Of a DNA stretch of 13,051 bases, positions 1 through 6,850 are shown piece after piece. The notes below the pieces were generated by a model. It was not told where the DNA came from. It ran no database searches and saw nothing but the letters and a program-made list of their open reading frames with translations. The stretch comes from an uncultured Chitinophagaceae bacterium. Lineage in GTDB: Bacteria; Bacteroidota; Bacteroidia; Chitinophagales; Chitinophagaceae. The stretch's first letter is position 1, and each line of letters begins with the position of its first letter. The position numbers were made by a program, and so were the translations under genes. The DNA lies in assembly GCA_946885665.1 (NCBI GenBank), contig CAMPGT010000100.1:1-13051 (forward strand), in the 5' to 3' direction.

Positions 1-13
1 CCCCATTAACTCC

Positions 14-21
14 TACCTTTG
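14..21 (+). promoter_or_regulatory. Predicted Bacteroidota -7 promoter box for tsaB
   Basis: TACCTTTG is a perfect match to the Bacteroidota -7 consensus TAnnTTTG. It ends 6 nt before the chosen TTG start codon, so the transcript would have almost no leader. The matching -33 element would lie off the left edge of the window. The same 8-mer recurs before the cstB-like gene. Confidence 0.6.
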
Positions 22-27
22 CCCCCC

Positions 28-708
28 TTGGCACTCATCCTCTCAATAGATACTGCACTCGAAACCGCATCGGTAGCGATCAGCAAAAATGATCGGATGC
101 TTGCCGTGAAGTCGAACGAAGCCCAGCTCGACCATGCCGCATGGATACACGAAGCCATCCAGGACCTCTTTATAGAAACAAACTGTGAACTCCAACAGCT
201 CGCGGCTATTGCCGTGACATCGGGGCCTGGGTCCTACACAGGACTTCGCGTGGGGATGGCCACTGCAAAAGGATTGTGCTATGCCCTCAACAAACCGCTC
301 ATCACCGAAACAACGCTCATGCTCACCGCCGCCAGGCTCAAAAAAACTTTTGATGCAAGCGCGTGTTCGTTGCCGGTACTGATATGCCCGATGATAGACG
401 CGAGGCGCATGGAAGTCTTCACCATGCTGTACAATTGGTCACTGCAACCGGTTTTGGCGCCTCAATCGCTGATACTCAACGATAAATCATTCGAGGATCA
501 GCTTGAAGCAAACAACGTGGTGTTTTGCGGCAACGGAATGCCGAAGTGGAAAAGCAGTTGCAGTCATCCCCATGCCTTTTTCTCCAACAACTTGCACGAT
601 ATCAGCGACCTGGCGGAAATAGCCCTCGATAAGTTAAAAAGTTCCCGGTTTTCTGAACTGGCCTACACCGAGCCTGATTACTTTAAAAATTTTTATACGG
701 GGAAATAG
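28..708 (+). CDS. tsaB: tRNA threonylcarbamoyladenosine biosynthesis protein TsaB
   Basis: TsaB is the non-catalytic partner of TsaD (with TsaE) in making N6-threonylcarbamoyladenosine at position 37 of ANN-decoding tRNAs in the cytoplasm. The 226-residue product has the family's usual length. It begins with the ASKHA-type strand ALILSIDTALETASVAIS and carries the signature GPGSYTGLRVG at residues 66-76, followed by AKGLCYALNKP. The start was chosen at TTG 28 because it gives the typical MALIL N-terminus. The in-frame TTG at 19 lies inside the predicted promoter box, and no ATG is available before residue 24. No partner genes are visible. The 88-nt gap to the next gene, with its own promoter candidate, suggests tsaB is transcribed separately. 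The identity is secure; the start is an inference. Confidence 0.93.
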   Translation: MALILSIDTALETASVAISKNDRMLAVKSNEAQLDHAAWIHEAIQDLFIETNCELQQLAAIAVTSGPGSYTGLRVGMATAKGLCYALNKPLITETTLMLTAARLKKTFDASACSLPVLICPMIDARRMEVFTMLYNWSLQPVLAPQSLILNDKSFEDQLEANNVVFCGNGMPKWKSSCSHPHAFFSNNLHDISDLAEIALDKLKSSRFSELAYTEPDYFKNFYTGK

Positions 709-727
709 ATATTCTAAAAGAAATTAA

Positions 728-752
728 TTGATTAGCCTCTGTTGCTAATTAA
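728..752 (+). promoter_or_regulatory. Imperfect inverted repeat, candidate operator for the ArsR-like regulator
   Basis: The arms TTGATTAGC (728-736) and GCTAATTAA (744-752) flank a 7-nt spacer. The inner 6 bp (ATTAGC/GCTAAT) are perfectly complementary and the full 9-bp arms have one mismatch. The repeat overlaps the candidate -33 element of the downstream regulator gene, as expected for autorepression by a dimeric ArsR/SmtB protein. It could instead fold as a weak hairpin after tsaB, but no T-run follows. The operator role is inferred. Confidence 0.5.
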
Positions 753-769
753 ATTAACTCGTAAATTCG
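741..769 (+). promoter_or_regulatory. Candidate promoter of the ArsR-like regulator gene
   Basis: GTTG at 741-744 resembles the -33 TTTG element. After 17 nt comes TAAATTCG (762-769), matching TAnnTTTG at all but one position. Transcription would start near 774-777, giving a short leader that contains the Shine-Dalgarno sequence. Spacing is within the usual range, but both elements are imperfect. Confidence 0.4.
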
Positions 770-780
770 CGTTTGTTTAA

Positions 781-788
781 AAAAGGAG
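781..788 (+). promoter_or_regulatory. Strong Shine-Dalgarno sequence
   Basis: AAAAGGAG lies 8 nt before ATG 797 and decides the start of the regulator over the in-frame TTG at 773, which is upstream of the site. Such strong sites are uncommon in Bacteroidota, and none of the other genes here has a comparable one. Confidence 0.7.
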
Positions 789-796
789 ATGTGAAC

Positions 797-1144
797 ATGA
801 ATGTATCGAGTAATTATTCAATGATCCTGAATGCGGAAAACGAGAACAGTGAGCCAGTGAAAGTTGATTTTGTTAACCTTAAGAAAGCTGCAATGATCCT
901 TCGTGCCCTGAATCACAAGCTCAGGCAGCAAATCGTGAAGTTGATAGATGAGAACGAGAAACTTACGGTTACCGAAATCTACATAAAACTAAGGCTCGAA
1001 CAATCCGTCGCGTCCCAGCACCTGGCCATCTTGCGCCGTGCGGGTGTCGTGAAAACTACCAGGGACGGTAAGTTTATTTATTATTCCGTTAACAGTTCAA
1101 GGATCGAGGGTATCATGAATTGTGTGCATAGCCTAACTGAATAA
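797..1144 (+). CDS. ArsR/SmtB-family winged-helix transcriptional regulator
   Basis: The 115-residue protein is a small DNA-binding regulator. After a polar N-terminal tail (1-27) comes an alpha-helical part, then a helix-turn-helix at about 57-83 with the recognition-helix pattern SVASQHLAILRRAGVV, and a wing at about 84-97 (TTRDGKFIYYSVN). The metal-site motif ELCVCDL of ArsR/SmtB is absent. The only cysteine is Cys109 in the last helix (MNCVHS). Eighteen nt downstream is a CstB-like persulfide dioxygenase, an arrangement resembling BigR/SqrR-type persulfide sensors and their targets, but those sense with two cysteines. An inverted repeat over its own promoter suggests autoregulation. Family membership is clear; the inducer is a guess. 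Confidence 0.85.
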   Translation: MNVSSNYSMILNAENENSEPVKVDFVNLKKAAMILRALNHKLRQQIVKLIDENEKLTVTEIYIKLRLEQSVASQHLAILRRAGVVKTTRDGKFIYYSVNSSRIEGIMNCVHSLTE

Positions 1145-1150
1145 GATCAT

Positions 1151-1158
1151 TACCTTTG
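1151..1158 (+). promoter_or_regulatory. Predicted -7 promoter box of the cstB-like gene
   Basis: TACCTTTG matches TAnnTTTG perfectly and sits in the 18-nt gap after the regulator stop codon. Only 4 nt separate it from ATG 1163, so transcription would start at or next to the A of the start codon. No good -33 TTTG is seen at the right distance; that element would lie within the end of the regulator gene. Confidence 0.6.
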
Positions 1159-1162
1159 CGGC

Positions 1163-2569
1163 ATGCTTATCCAACAACTCTACACTGGTTGTCTCAGTGA
1201 AGCCGCATACTATATTCAGAGCGATGGCGAAGCCGCTGTTATCGATCCTCTCCGGGATATCGAATCGTACCTGCAGCTCGCTACCCAGGAAAAGGCCACG
1301 ATCAGGTATATTTTCGAGACGCATTTTCATGCTGACTTCGTCAGTGGCCATCTCGACCTCCAGGCTGCCACCGGCGCTCCAATCGTCTATGGGCCGAATA
1401 CCGAAACCAACTTCCCCATCCATCTCGCCAAAGACGGCGAAAAGTTCAAATTAGGCAAGGTGAGCATTGAAGTGCTGCACACACCCGGCCACACGATCGA
1501 ATCGACGTGCTATCTGCTTCGCGATGAAGACGGAAAGCCGCATGCAGTGTTTACAGGCGATACACTCTTCGTGGGCGACGTGGGCCGTCCCGACCTCAGC
1601 AGCGGCAACCTCACCAAAGAAGAGCTGGCGTCCATCATGTACGATTCTCTAAGAAACAAAATAATGGCGCTCCCCGACGATGTGCTGGTGTACCCTGCGC
1701 ACGGGCCGGGCAGCAGTTGCGGCAAGAACCTTGGCCCCGAAACGACCAGCACCATCGGTCAGCAAAAGGAAACGAATTACGCCTTGCGGGAACAAACCCG
1801 CGAAGAGTTTATAAAAGCTGTTACCCACGACCTCGATGAACCACCGCAATACTTTCCAGTCAACGCACGCATTAACAGGGAAGGGTACGACAGCCTTGAA
1901 AAAATTCTCGATAAGGCCCTTACGCCACTGTCGGTAGAGGAGTTCAGAGAAAAGATGCAGCATGACGAAACCATCGTTCTCGACACGCGCCGGGCCACCA
2001 GCTTTACACAGGGGTTCATCCCTAACGCCATAAGCATCGGACTGGAGGGAAGATTTGCGGAGTGGGCAGGTGTTTTACTGTCGTTCGAAAAGCCCATTCT
2101 GATAGTGGCCGCCCCGGGAACCGAGCGCGAAGCGGTGATCCGCCTCGCCAGGGTGGGCTTCTCATTGATCAATGGGTATTTAGCGGGCGGCTTTGAATCA
2201 TGGAAAGAGGCCGGCGAGCCGATCGACATGATCATCGACGTTGAGCCTGATGAACTGGCGATGGACATTCCGCACGATCCCCGGCTGGCAGTGGTAGATG
2301 TGAGAAGGGAAACTGAGTTTGGCGATTCTCACATCGTAAATGCCGTTAATCTGCCCCTGGATGAGCTGAACGATCCCGTGAACATTTCGAAACTGGATGA
2401 GGATCTGAATTTTTATCTTCATTGCGGAACGGGCTACAGGAGCGTGATTGCCGCATCGCTGATCAAGCGGCAGGGAATTCACAACATCAGGAACATATTG
2501 GGTGGATTTGAACGGATCAGGGAACAGGAAAATATTGCGCTTAAGAAAGAGAACAGTGTGCTGAACTAG
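1163..2569 (+). CDS. cstB: CstB-like persulfide dioxygenase-sulfurtransferase (MBL plus two rhodanese domains)
   Basis: The 468-residue protein is predicted to oxidise low-molecular-weight persulfides to sulfite and form thiosulfate, detoxifying sulfide in the cytoplasm. Residues 1-230 are a metallo-beta-lactamase fold with HFHADF (54-59), HTPGH (106-110), TGD (131-133) and GRPD (141-144). The last His of the usual HxHxDH motif is Phe, which fits the mononuclear iron site of ETHE1/CstB enzymes using His54, His110 and Asp133. GSSCGK holds Cys186, a cysteine conserved in CstB. Residues 262-352 form a rhodanese domain with no active-site cysteine (IVAAPGTERE). Residues 365-452 form an active one with HCGTGYRS (Cys421). 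This domain order is that of CstB. No TauE-like exporter or sulfide:quinone reductase lies beside it here. Confidence 0.9.
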   Translation: MLIQQLYTGCLSEAAYYIQSDGEAAVIDPLRDIESYLQLATQEKATIRYIFETHFHADFVSGHLDLQAATGAPIVYGPNTETNFPIHLAKDGEKFKLGKVSIEVLHTPGHTIESTCYLLRDEDGKPHAVFTGDTLFVGDVGRPDLSSGNLTKEELASIMYDSLRNKIMALPDDVLVYPAHGPGSSCGKNLGPETTSTIGQQKETNYALREQTREEFIKAVTHDLDEPPQYFPVNARINREGYDSLEKILDKALTPLSVEEFREKMQHDETIVLDTRRATSFTQGFIPNAISIGLEGRFAEWAGVLLSFEKPILIVAAPGTEREAVIRLARVGFSLINGYLAGGFESWKEAGEPIDMIIDVEPDELAMDIPHDPRLAVVDVRRETEFGDSHIVNAVNLPLDELNDPVNISKLDEDLNFYLHCGTGYRSVIAASLIKRQGIHNIRNILGGFERIREQENIALKKENSVLN

Positions 2570-2588
2570 ACGGGAGACGGAAGGAGGG

Positions 2589-3495
2589 TTAACTTCCTTT
2601 AGGCGGTTCTTCATCGATCCACAACTCACTGTACTCTGGCTTCCATTCTTTTTTCCAGCGCCGATGGCTCCACAACCACATTTCGGGATGCTGCCTGATC
2701 ACTTTTTCCAAAAAGCGCGCATACTGCCTCGTCAGCTCGCCCGCCGGCAGCGTAGCCGCTTCGCTTGTGCATATTTCATACTCCATCCGGTAATACCCCC
2801 CCCCGTTTCACTTTGTAGATCTGCCCAAATGCTACAGAAAGGTTGCCCGCAACGGCGCCCCTTTCGGGTCCCCAAACAAAAGGCGTTGGTCTTCCGAAAA
2901 AATTAAGCCAGTAGGCCCTTGAAACATCTCCCGGTACCTGGTCGGCAACCAGCACAAGCAGGTATTGCGTGTTCCTGTAAGGAATCATCTCTTTTCTCAT
3001 TTCCGTGGCCGGCAGCAGAATATTGTTGCTGGCCTTTCTCAGTTTCAGCATTATCCGGTCGAACGTTTTGTTTTGAACAGGCATATACACCACGATCATG
3101 GGAAACGACAGGTACCGCGTAGCGCCCACGTTGGCCAGTTCCCAATTGAAATTGTGCCCCAGCAAAAACTGCAACTTTTTTCCCTTTCGGTACTCTTCTT
3201 CTAACTGCGTATTGTCAATCGTAAAATGTTTGGACGCGTACGCAGCGCCGCCCGACAATATCTTAAGGGTTTCAATAAAGTTGTCGATGAAATTCTTGTA
3301 GAATTGTTTTTCTATTTTCTTTTTTTCTTATGCAGTCCGTTCCGGAAAGGCGATGTTGAGATTGTTCCTCACTACCTGCTTGCGATACCCGAATACATGA
3401 TAAATGACAAAATACACGAAATCCGAAAACAGGTACAACACCCGGATCGGCAGCAGGGACAGGGCGTACAAAAATCCGTAGGCTAGGTAGTACAT
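2589..3495 (-). pseudogene. Broken LpxL/HtrB-like lysophospholipid (lipid A) acyltransferase
   Basis: Read through two lesions, this encodes about 300 residues, the usual size for acyltransferases that add a secondary acyl chain to lipid A at the inner membrane. The N-terminal piece (55 codons from ATG 3495) has a hydrophobic helix and ends RNNLNIAFPERTA before TAA at 3330-3328. The same frame then continues EKKKIEKQFYKNF, so AAA (Lys) appears to have become TAA. The middle piece carries the catalytic HX4E motif in GHNFNWE and GNLSVAFGQIYKVKRGG. A G9 run (2796-2804) then shifts the frame; with eight Gs it would continue YYRMEYEIC to MWLWSHRRWKKEW, a typical family C-terminus. The start lies 2 nt after the kinase-RapZ fusion, so the two were co-transcribed. 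Sequencing error or phase variation could explain the G run; the stop argues for decay. Confidence 0.8.
2796..2804 (-). repeat. G9 homopolymer tract causing a frameshift in the acyltransferase gene
   Basis: Nine C on the plus strand (G on the coding strand) fall inside a codon run encoding KRGG. Eight would keep the acyltransferase frame open to its C-terminus; nine lead to a stop ten codons past the run (VLPDGV then TGA). Such tracts slip in replication and are also prone to sequencing error. Confidence 0.85.
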
Positions 3496-3497
3496 GG

Positions 3498-4946
3498 CTA
3501 GGTGTTGATCCAGTTTTTGGCGTCCTGCTCCACGTGGTTGAGCTCAATCTTCACTTTGAATTTATTCCGCAGATGACGTGCAAGACTATCGGCAGCGAAC
3601 ACGCTCCTGTGCTGCCCGCCGGTACATCCGAAACTCACCTGCAGGTGCTCAAATCCTCTCTTGATATAATCTTCGACGGATATGTCCACGATCGTATAAA
3701 TGCTATTGAGGAACTCGGCGATCTTCGATTTTTGTTCGAGAAAATCCTGGACGGATTTATCCCTCCCTGTCAGTTGCTTATATTCCTCGAATCTGCCGGG
3801 GTTGAGTAATCCGCGGCAGTCGAACACAAAGCCTCCACCGGTTCCGCCCACTTCCGGCGGTATGCCTTTGCGGTAAGAAAAACTGTTGATGTGCACCACC
3901 AGCGGCGTGCCTTCATCGGCCTGCACCGGTTGAAAGCGGTCAATAATTTCATCACTGACGACGAGGTTCAGCAGCCGGTCGAATTCCGGCAGTTGAATAC
4001 CCGAATTTTTATTCGCGAGAAATGATTTCAAATTGGTCAAGGCGAGCGGAATGCTTGTGAGAAAGTGCGCCTTGCGTTCAAACAATCCCCTGAACCCATA
4101 AGCGCCCAGCACCTGCAGCAACCGGATCAGCACATAGCCGTTGTACCGGTTCACAAAAGGTATCCGTTCAACTTTTTCCGACAGGTTTTCTTCAACGCAC
4201 TCAATATAATATTCCAGCAGCCTGTCTTTCCATTCGTCAGAAAGCTGGGCCCTGGCCTGCCACAACATGGAGGCCACGTCGTATTGCAACGCGCCTTTCA
4301 TCCCGCCCTGGTAATCGATAAAATGAACCTGGCCGTCATCTGTCATCACGTTTCTGCTCTGAAAATCGCGGAACATGAAATATTTGTGCTCCGCACTGGA
4401 AAGGAAAGTGCTGAGTTGCTCAAAATCTTCCAGCAATTGTTCTTTATCGTAGGGCGCCTGAAGCGTATCGAGAAAATAGTATTTAAAATAAAGCAGGTCG
4501 CTCATGATGGCCTGTTTGCCAAATTCCCGGCTGGTTATGCACCTGCTGTAATCCAGGGAATTATCGCCTTTGATCTGTAAATGTGCCAGTTGTTTAAGTG
4601 AGGCCTGGAACAACGCATACACCTTCTCATGCTGTCCCAATTCATCCAATTGGTTCAGTAATGAAACGTTTCCAAAATCTTCCTGCAGATAAATGGTCGT
4701 TTCTTTGTTGACCGCCATAATTTGCGGCACGGGACAGCCGCAGGCCCTGAAGTGTTTCGAAAAATAAATAAATGTTTCGTTCTCGCGGATATTTCTGCCA
4801 TAGGTTGCTATCGAAGTAATTCCTTCTCCATAAGCTCTGAAATAAATGCGATCGCTTCCGCTCTGTGGTATCTTTTCAATAGTAACAACCGGCGAGCCGT
4901 ATGTTGCGCGGAACAGTTGTTTTATTTCCTCTAGTACTTCATCCAT
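3498..4946 (-). CDS. APH/AmgK-like phosphotransferase fused to a RapZ C-terminal domain
   Basis: The 482-residue protein has two parts. Residues 1-340 are an aminoglycoside-phosphotransferase-fold kinase with the catalytic loop FRDFQSRN (192-199; Asp194, Asn199) and the metal-binding DYQGG (211-215), most like AmgK, which phosphorylates MurNAc/GlcNAc at the anomeric position in peptidoglycan recycling. Residues 348-482 resemble the C-terminal half of RapZ: HINSFSYRKGIP, FVFDCRGLLNPG (373-384) and FGCTGGQHRSV (439-449). In E. coli RapZ this half binds glucosamine-6-phosphate and the GlmY/GlmZ RNAs. RapZ's own P-loop ATPase half is absent, and the basic C-terminal tail needed for RNA binding is not matched (the end is NHVEQDAKNWINT). 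It may therefore be an amino-sugar kinase with a sensor domain. It is followed 2 nt later by the broken lipid A acyltransferase. Domain calls are strong; substrate is inferred. Confidence 0.88.
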   Translation of the reverse strand: MDEVLEEIKQLFRATYGSPVVTIEKIPQSGSDRIYFRAYGEGITSIATYGRNIRENETFIYFSKHFRACGCPVPQIMAVNKETTIYLQEDFGNVSLLNQLDELGQHEKVYALFQASLKQLAHLQIKGDNSLDYSRCITSREFGKQAIMSDLLYFKYYFLDTLQAPYDKEQLLEDFEQLSTFLSSAEHKYFMFRDFQSRNVMTDDGQVHFIDYQGGMKGALQYDVASMLWQARAQLSDEWKDRLLEYYIECVEENLSEKVERIPFVNRYNGYVLIRLLQVLGAYGFRGLFERKAHFLTSIPLALTNLKSFLANKNSGIQLPEFDRLLNLVVSDEIIDRFQPVQADEGTPLVVHINSFSYRKGIPPEVGGTGGGFVFDCRGLLNPGRFEEYKQLTGRDKSVQDFLEQKSKIAEFLNSIYTIVDISVEDYIKRGFEHLQVSFGCTGGQHRSVFAADSLARHLRNKFKVKIELNHVEQDAKNWINT

Positions 4947-4956
4947 AGTTAGTCGG

Positions 4957-4964
4957 CAAAAATA
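4957..4964 (-). promoter_or_regulatory. Predicted -7 promoter box of the kinase-RapZ fusion gene
   Basis: On the minus strand TATTTTTG is a perfect TAnnTTTG match, 10 nt before ATG 4946, and falls in the 23-nt gap after the antiporter gene. It suggests that the fusion gene and the acyltransferase gene can be transcribed separately from the antiporter. No convincing -33 partner was found. Confidence 0.5.
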
Positions 4965-4969
4965 ACGGA

Positions 4970-6850
4970 TTACAAAGGATTGACCAGCTCTTCTTCCTGC
5001 GGTTCCCGGCTTGTTCTTCTGCCGGGATTTCGTTCCATATCCGCCCTCAACGTGTGTTCCAGTTCTTCGATGTAGGAACGCGCCGTCACAATATACTCGT
5101 CAGTGTTCCTGATGGAAGCGAGTTTTTTGAGGGTTTTCTCATCGTGAACGAAAAATTTACGCGCCGCCTTAAATACTGCGTGTTGCGGGTAACCCAGCGA
5201 CTTCATAACGTCTACACCCATTCGAAGAGAGGTGTCGATCGTTTCGCGGTACACGTGCAGCATGCCTGCGTTCATCAGGTCGTATGCATCGTAGCGGTTG
5301 GCTGCTCTTACGAACATCCTTAGGTTGGGATAATGTTTCTTTATCGTTTCGATGATCTCGAGTCTCTTTTCGGAGGGTTCCAGCGCGATGACGATCAGCC
5401 GCGCTTTCGCGGCGCCGGCAGCTTCCAGCAGGTCGTGCCGCGATGCGTCGCCATAATATACCTTGAAGCCCATCCTCCTTAAAATTTCCACGCGCTCCGA
5501 GTTGGTATCCAGAATGGTGGTATTGATATCGTGAGCGCGCAGGAACCGGCCAACGGTATTTCCGAAATGCCCAAAACCCGCTATGATCACAGGATTTTGT
5601 TCATTGATGGCGTCGGGTTCACGTTGCCGTCCGTCTGGCTTGTTGCACGCATTTAACCGGGGTTGAAGCACTCTTTCATTGATCATCATTACAATAGGTG
5701 TGATTGCCATGCTGATGGCGACCACTGCCATCATCGAATCCGACACCTCCTTGCTGATGATTCCTTCATGCATGGTAAATGAAAGCAGCACAAAAGCAAA
5801 TTCACCAACCTGGCATAGCGAAAATGCAAACAGCAGGCTTTGGCTGGTATTCATTTTCGTTGAACGGGCGATGACGTACAGCACGGCTCCCTTTATCACC
5901 ATGAGCAGTACGACGATACCGAGTATCCGTAATGGATCGCTTATCAGTAATTCGAAATTGATGGAGGCGCCAACGGCTATGAAGAAAAGCCCGAGCAAAA
6001 TTCCTTTGAAAGGCTCGATGTCGCTCTCGAGCTCATGTTTGTACTCGCTGTTGGCCAACACTACGCCCGCAAGGAAAGTGCCCAGGGCCGGACTGAGGCC
6101 CACCTGCGTCATCAAAACCGCAATGGCAACCACCAGCAAAAGCGCCGTTGCGGTGAAAAGCTCCCTTAACTGCGTGCCGGCTACGATGCGGAAAAGCGGC
6201 CGTACGAGGAACTTTCCCGCAACAAATATTGATGAAACAGATCCCAGCACCACAACGCCCTGTTCCCACGCGGGAAGTCCGGAAACGAGCGTCGAACCGG
6301 AATAGTGGTTGGGATTTGTGTCACCCGTGCTTAACGACAACAGGGGTAACAGCGCAAGCATGGGTATGACGGCGATATCCTGGAAAATGAGAACAGAAAA
6401 AGCAGTTGCACCGGCCGTTGATTTGGTCAACCCTTTTTCTGCCAGGGTTTGCATCACGATGGCCGTTGACGACAGTGATACGATCATTCCGATGGCGACG
6501 GATGCGCGCCAGTCGAGACCGGCGAAATACGCCAACATACCCGCAACGATACTCGTTACGACAACCTGGAGCGTTCCCAGGCCGATGATGGTTCCTCTCG
6601 AGCGCCAGAGTTTTTCAGGCTCAAGTTCGAGGCCGATGAGGAAGAGCATCATCACCACGCCAAATTCAGCAAAGTGCATGATGTCTTCACCCTCCGATCC
6701 AATGAAGTTGAGCAGTGCAGGGCCGATGATGATGCCGGCCAAAAGATATCCTAACACTGACCCCAGTCCCAGCCTTTTTGACACAGGAACCATGATCACG
6801 GCAGCGGCAAGATAAACCAGCGCCTGAAACAGGAATGAATGTTGGTCCAT
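4970..6850 (-). CDS. CPA2-family cation:proton antiporter with RCK domain (KefB/KefC/YbaL-like)
   Basis: The 626-residue inner-membrane protein is predicted to exchange K+ or Na+ for H+. Residues 1-395 contain about 12 hydrophobic segments, with the family sequences LGYLLAGIIIGP (33-44), GVVMMLFLIGLELEP (64-78), FQDIAVIP (156-163) and GLSPALGTFLAGVVLA (251-266). Residues 419-540 form an RCK/TrkA-N Rossmann domain: VIIAGFGHFG (421-430), the acidic nucleotide-binding Asp448 and YYGDAS (465-470). The tail from about 580 is charged and probably coiled. The layout is that of KefB, KefC and YbaL, in which nucleotide or glutathione adducts gate transport. No Kef ancillary flavoprotein gene is adjacent, so glutathione control is not assumed. 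It starts at ATG 6850; the 186-bp gap upstream is shared with the divergent gene at 7037. Confidence 0.9.
   Translation of the reverse strand: MDQHSFLFQALVYLAAAVIMVPVSKRLGLGSVLGYLLAGIIIGPALLNFIGSEGEDIMHFAEFGVVMMLFLIGLELEPEKLWRSRGTIIGLGTLQVVVTSIVAGMLAYFAGLDWRASVAIGMIVSLSSTAIVMQTLAEKGLTKSTAGATAFSVLIFQDIAVIPMLALLPLLSLSTGDTNPNHYSGSTLVSGLPAWEQGVVVLGSVSSIFVAGKFLVRPLFRIVAGTQLRELFTATALLLVVAIAVLMTQVGLSPALGTFLAGVVLANSEYKHELESDIEPFKGILLGLFFIAVGASINFELLISDPLRILGIVVLLMVIKGAVLYVIARSTKMNTSQSLLFAFSLCQVGEFAFVLLSFTMHEGIISKEVSDSMMAVVAISMAITPIVMMINERVLQPRLNACNKPDGRQREPDAINEQNPVIIAGFGHFGNTVGRFLRAHDINTTILDTNSERVEILRRMGFKVYYGDASRHDLLEAAGAAKARLIVIALEPSEKRLEIIETIKKHYPNLRMFVRAANRYDAYDLMNAGMLHVYRETIDTSLRMGVDVMKSLGYPQHAVFKAARKFFVHDEKTLKKLASIRNTDEYIVTARSYIEELEHTLRADMERNPGRRTSREPQEEELVNPL

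Noticed and set aside
1777..2268. Open frame of 163 codons on the minus strand
   Set aside because: It is antisense to the CstB-like gene, Ser/Arg-rich, with no recognisable domain; a reading-frame shadow.
2581..2588. Perfect Shine-Dalgarno-like AAGGAGGG on the plus strand
   Set aside because: No start codon or open frame follows at a workable distance; the bases are the end of the minus-strand acyltransferase remnant.
2581..2599. Hairpin AAGGA/TCCTT as a terminator between convergent genes
   Set aside because: Only 5 bp of AT/GC-mixed stem, a 9-nt loop and no T-run; too weak to call.
3272..3547. Open frame of 91 codons on the minus strand over the acyltransferase N-terminus
   Set aside because: The alternative frame starting at ATG 3495 gives the recognisable acyltransferase N-terminus (YRKQVVRNNLNIAFPE), whereas this one gives no family-like sequence.
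4065..4580. Open frame of 171 codons on the plus strand
   Set aside because: It is antisense to the kinase-RapZ fusion, whose motifs cover the same bases.
5679..6305. Open frame of 208 codons on the plus strand
   Set aside because: It is antisense to the antiporter's membrane domain, its product is low in complexity (Ser, Thr, Met-rich) and no promoter or family motif is seen. The antiporter frame explains the region.
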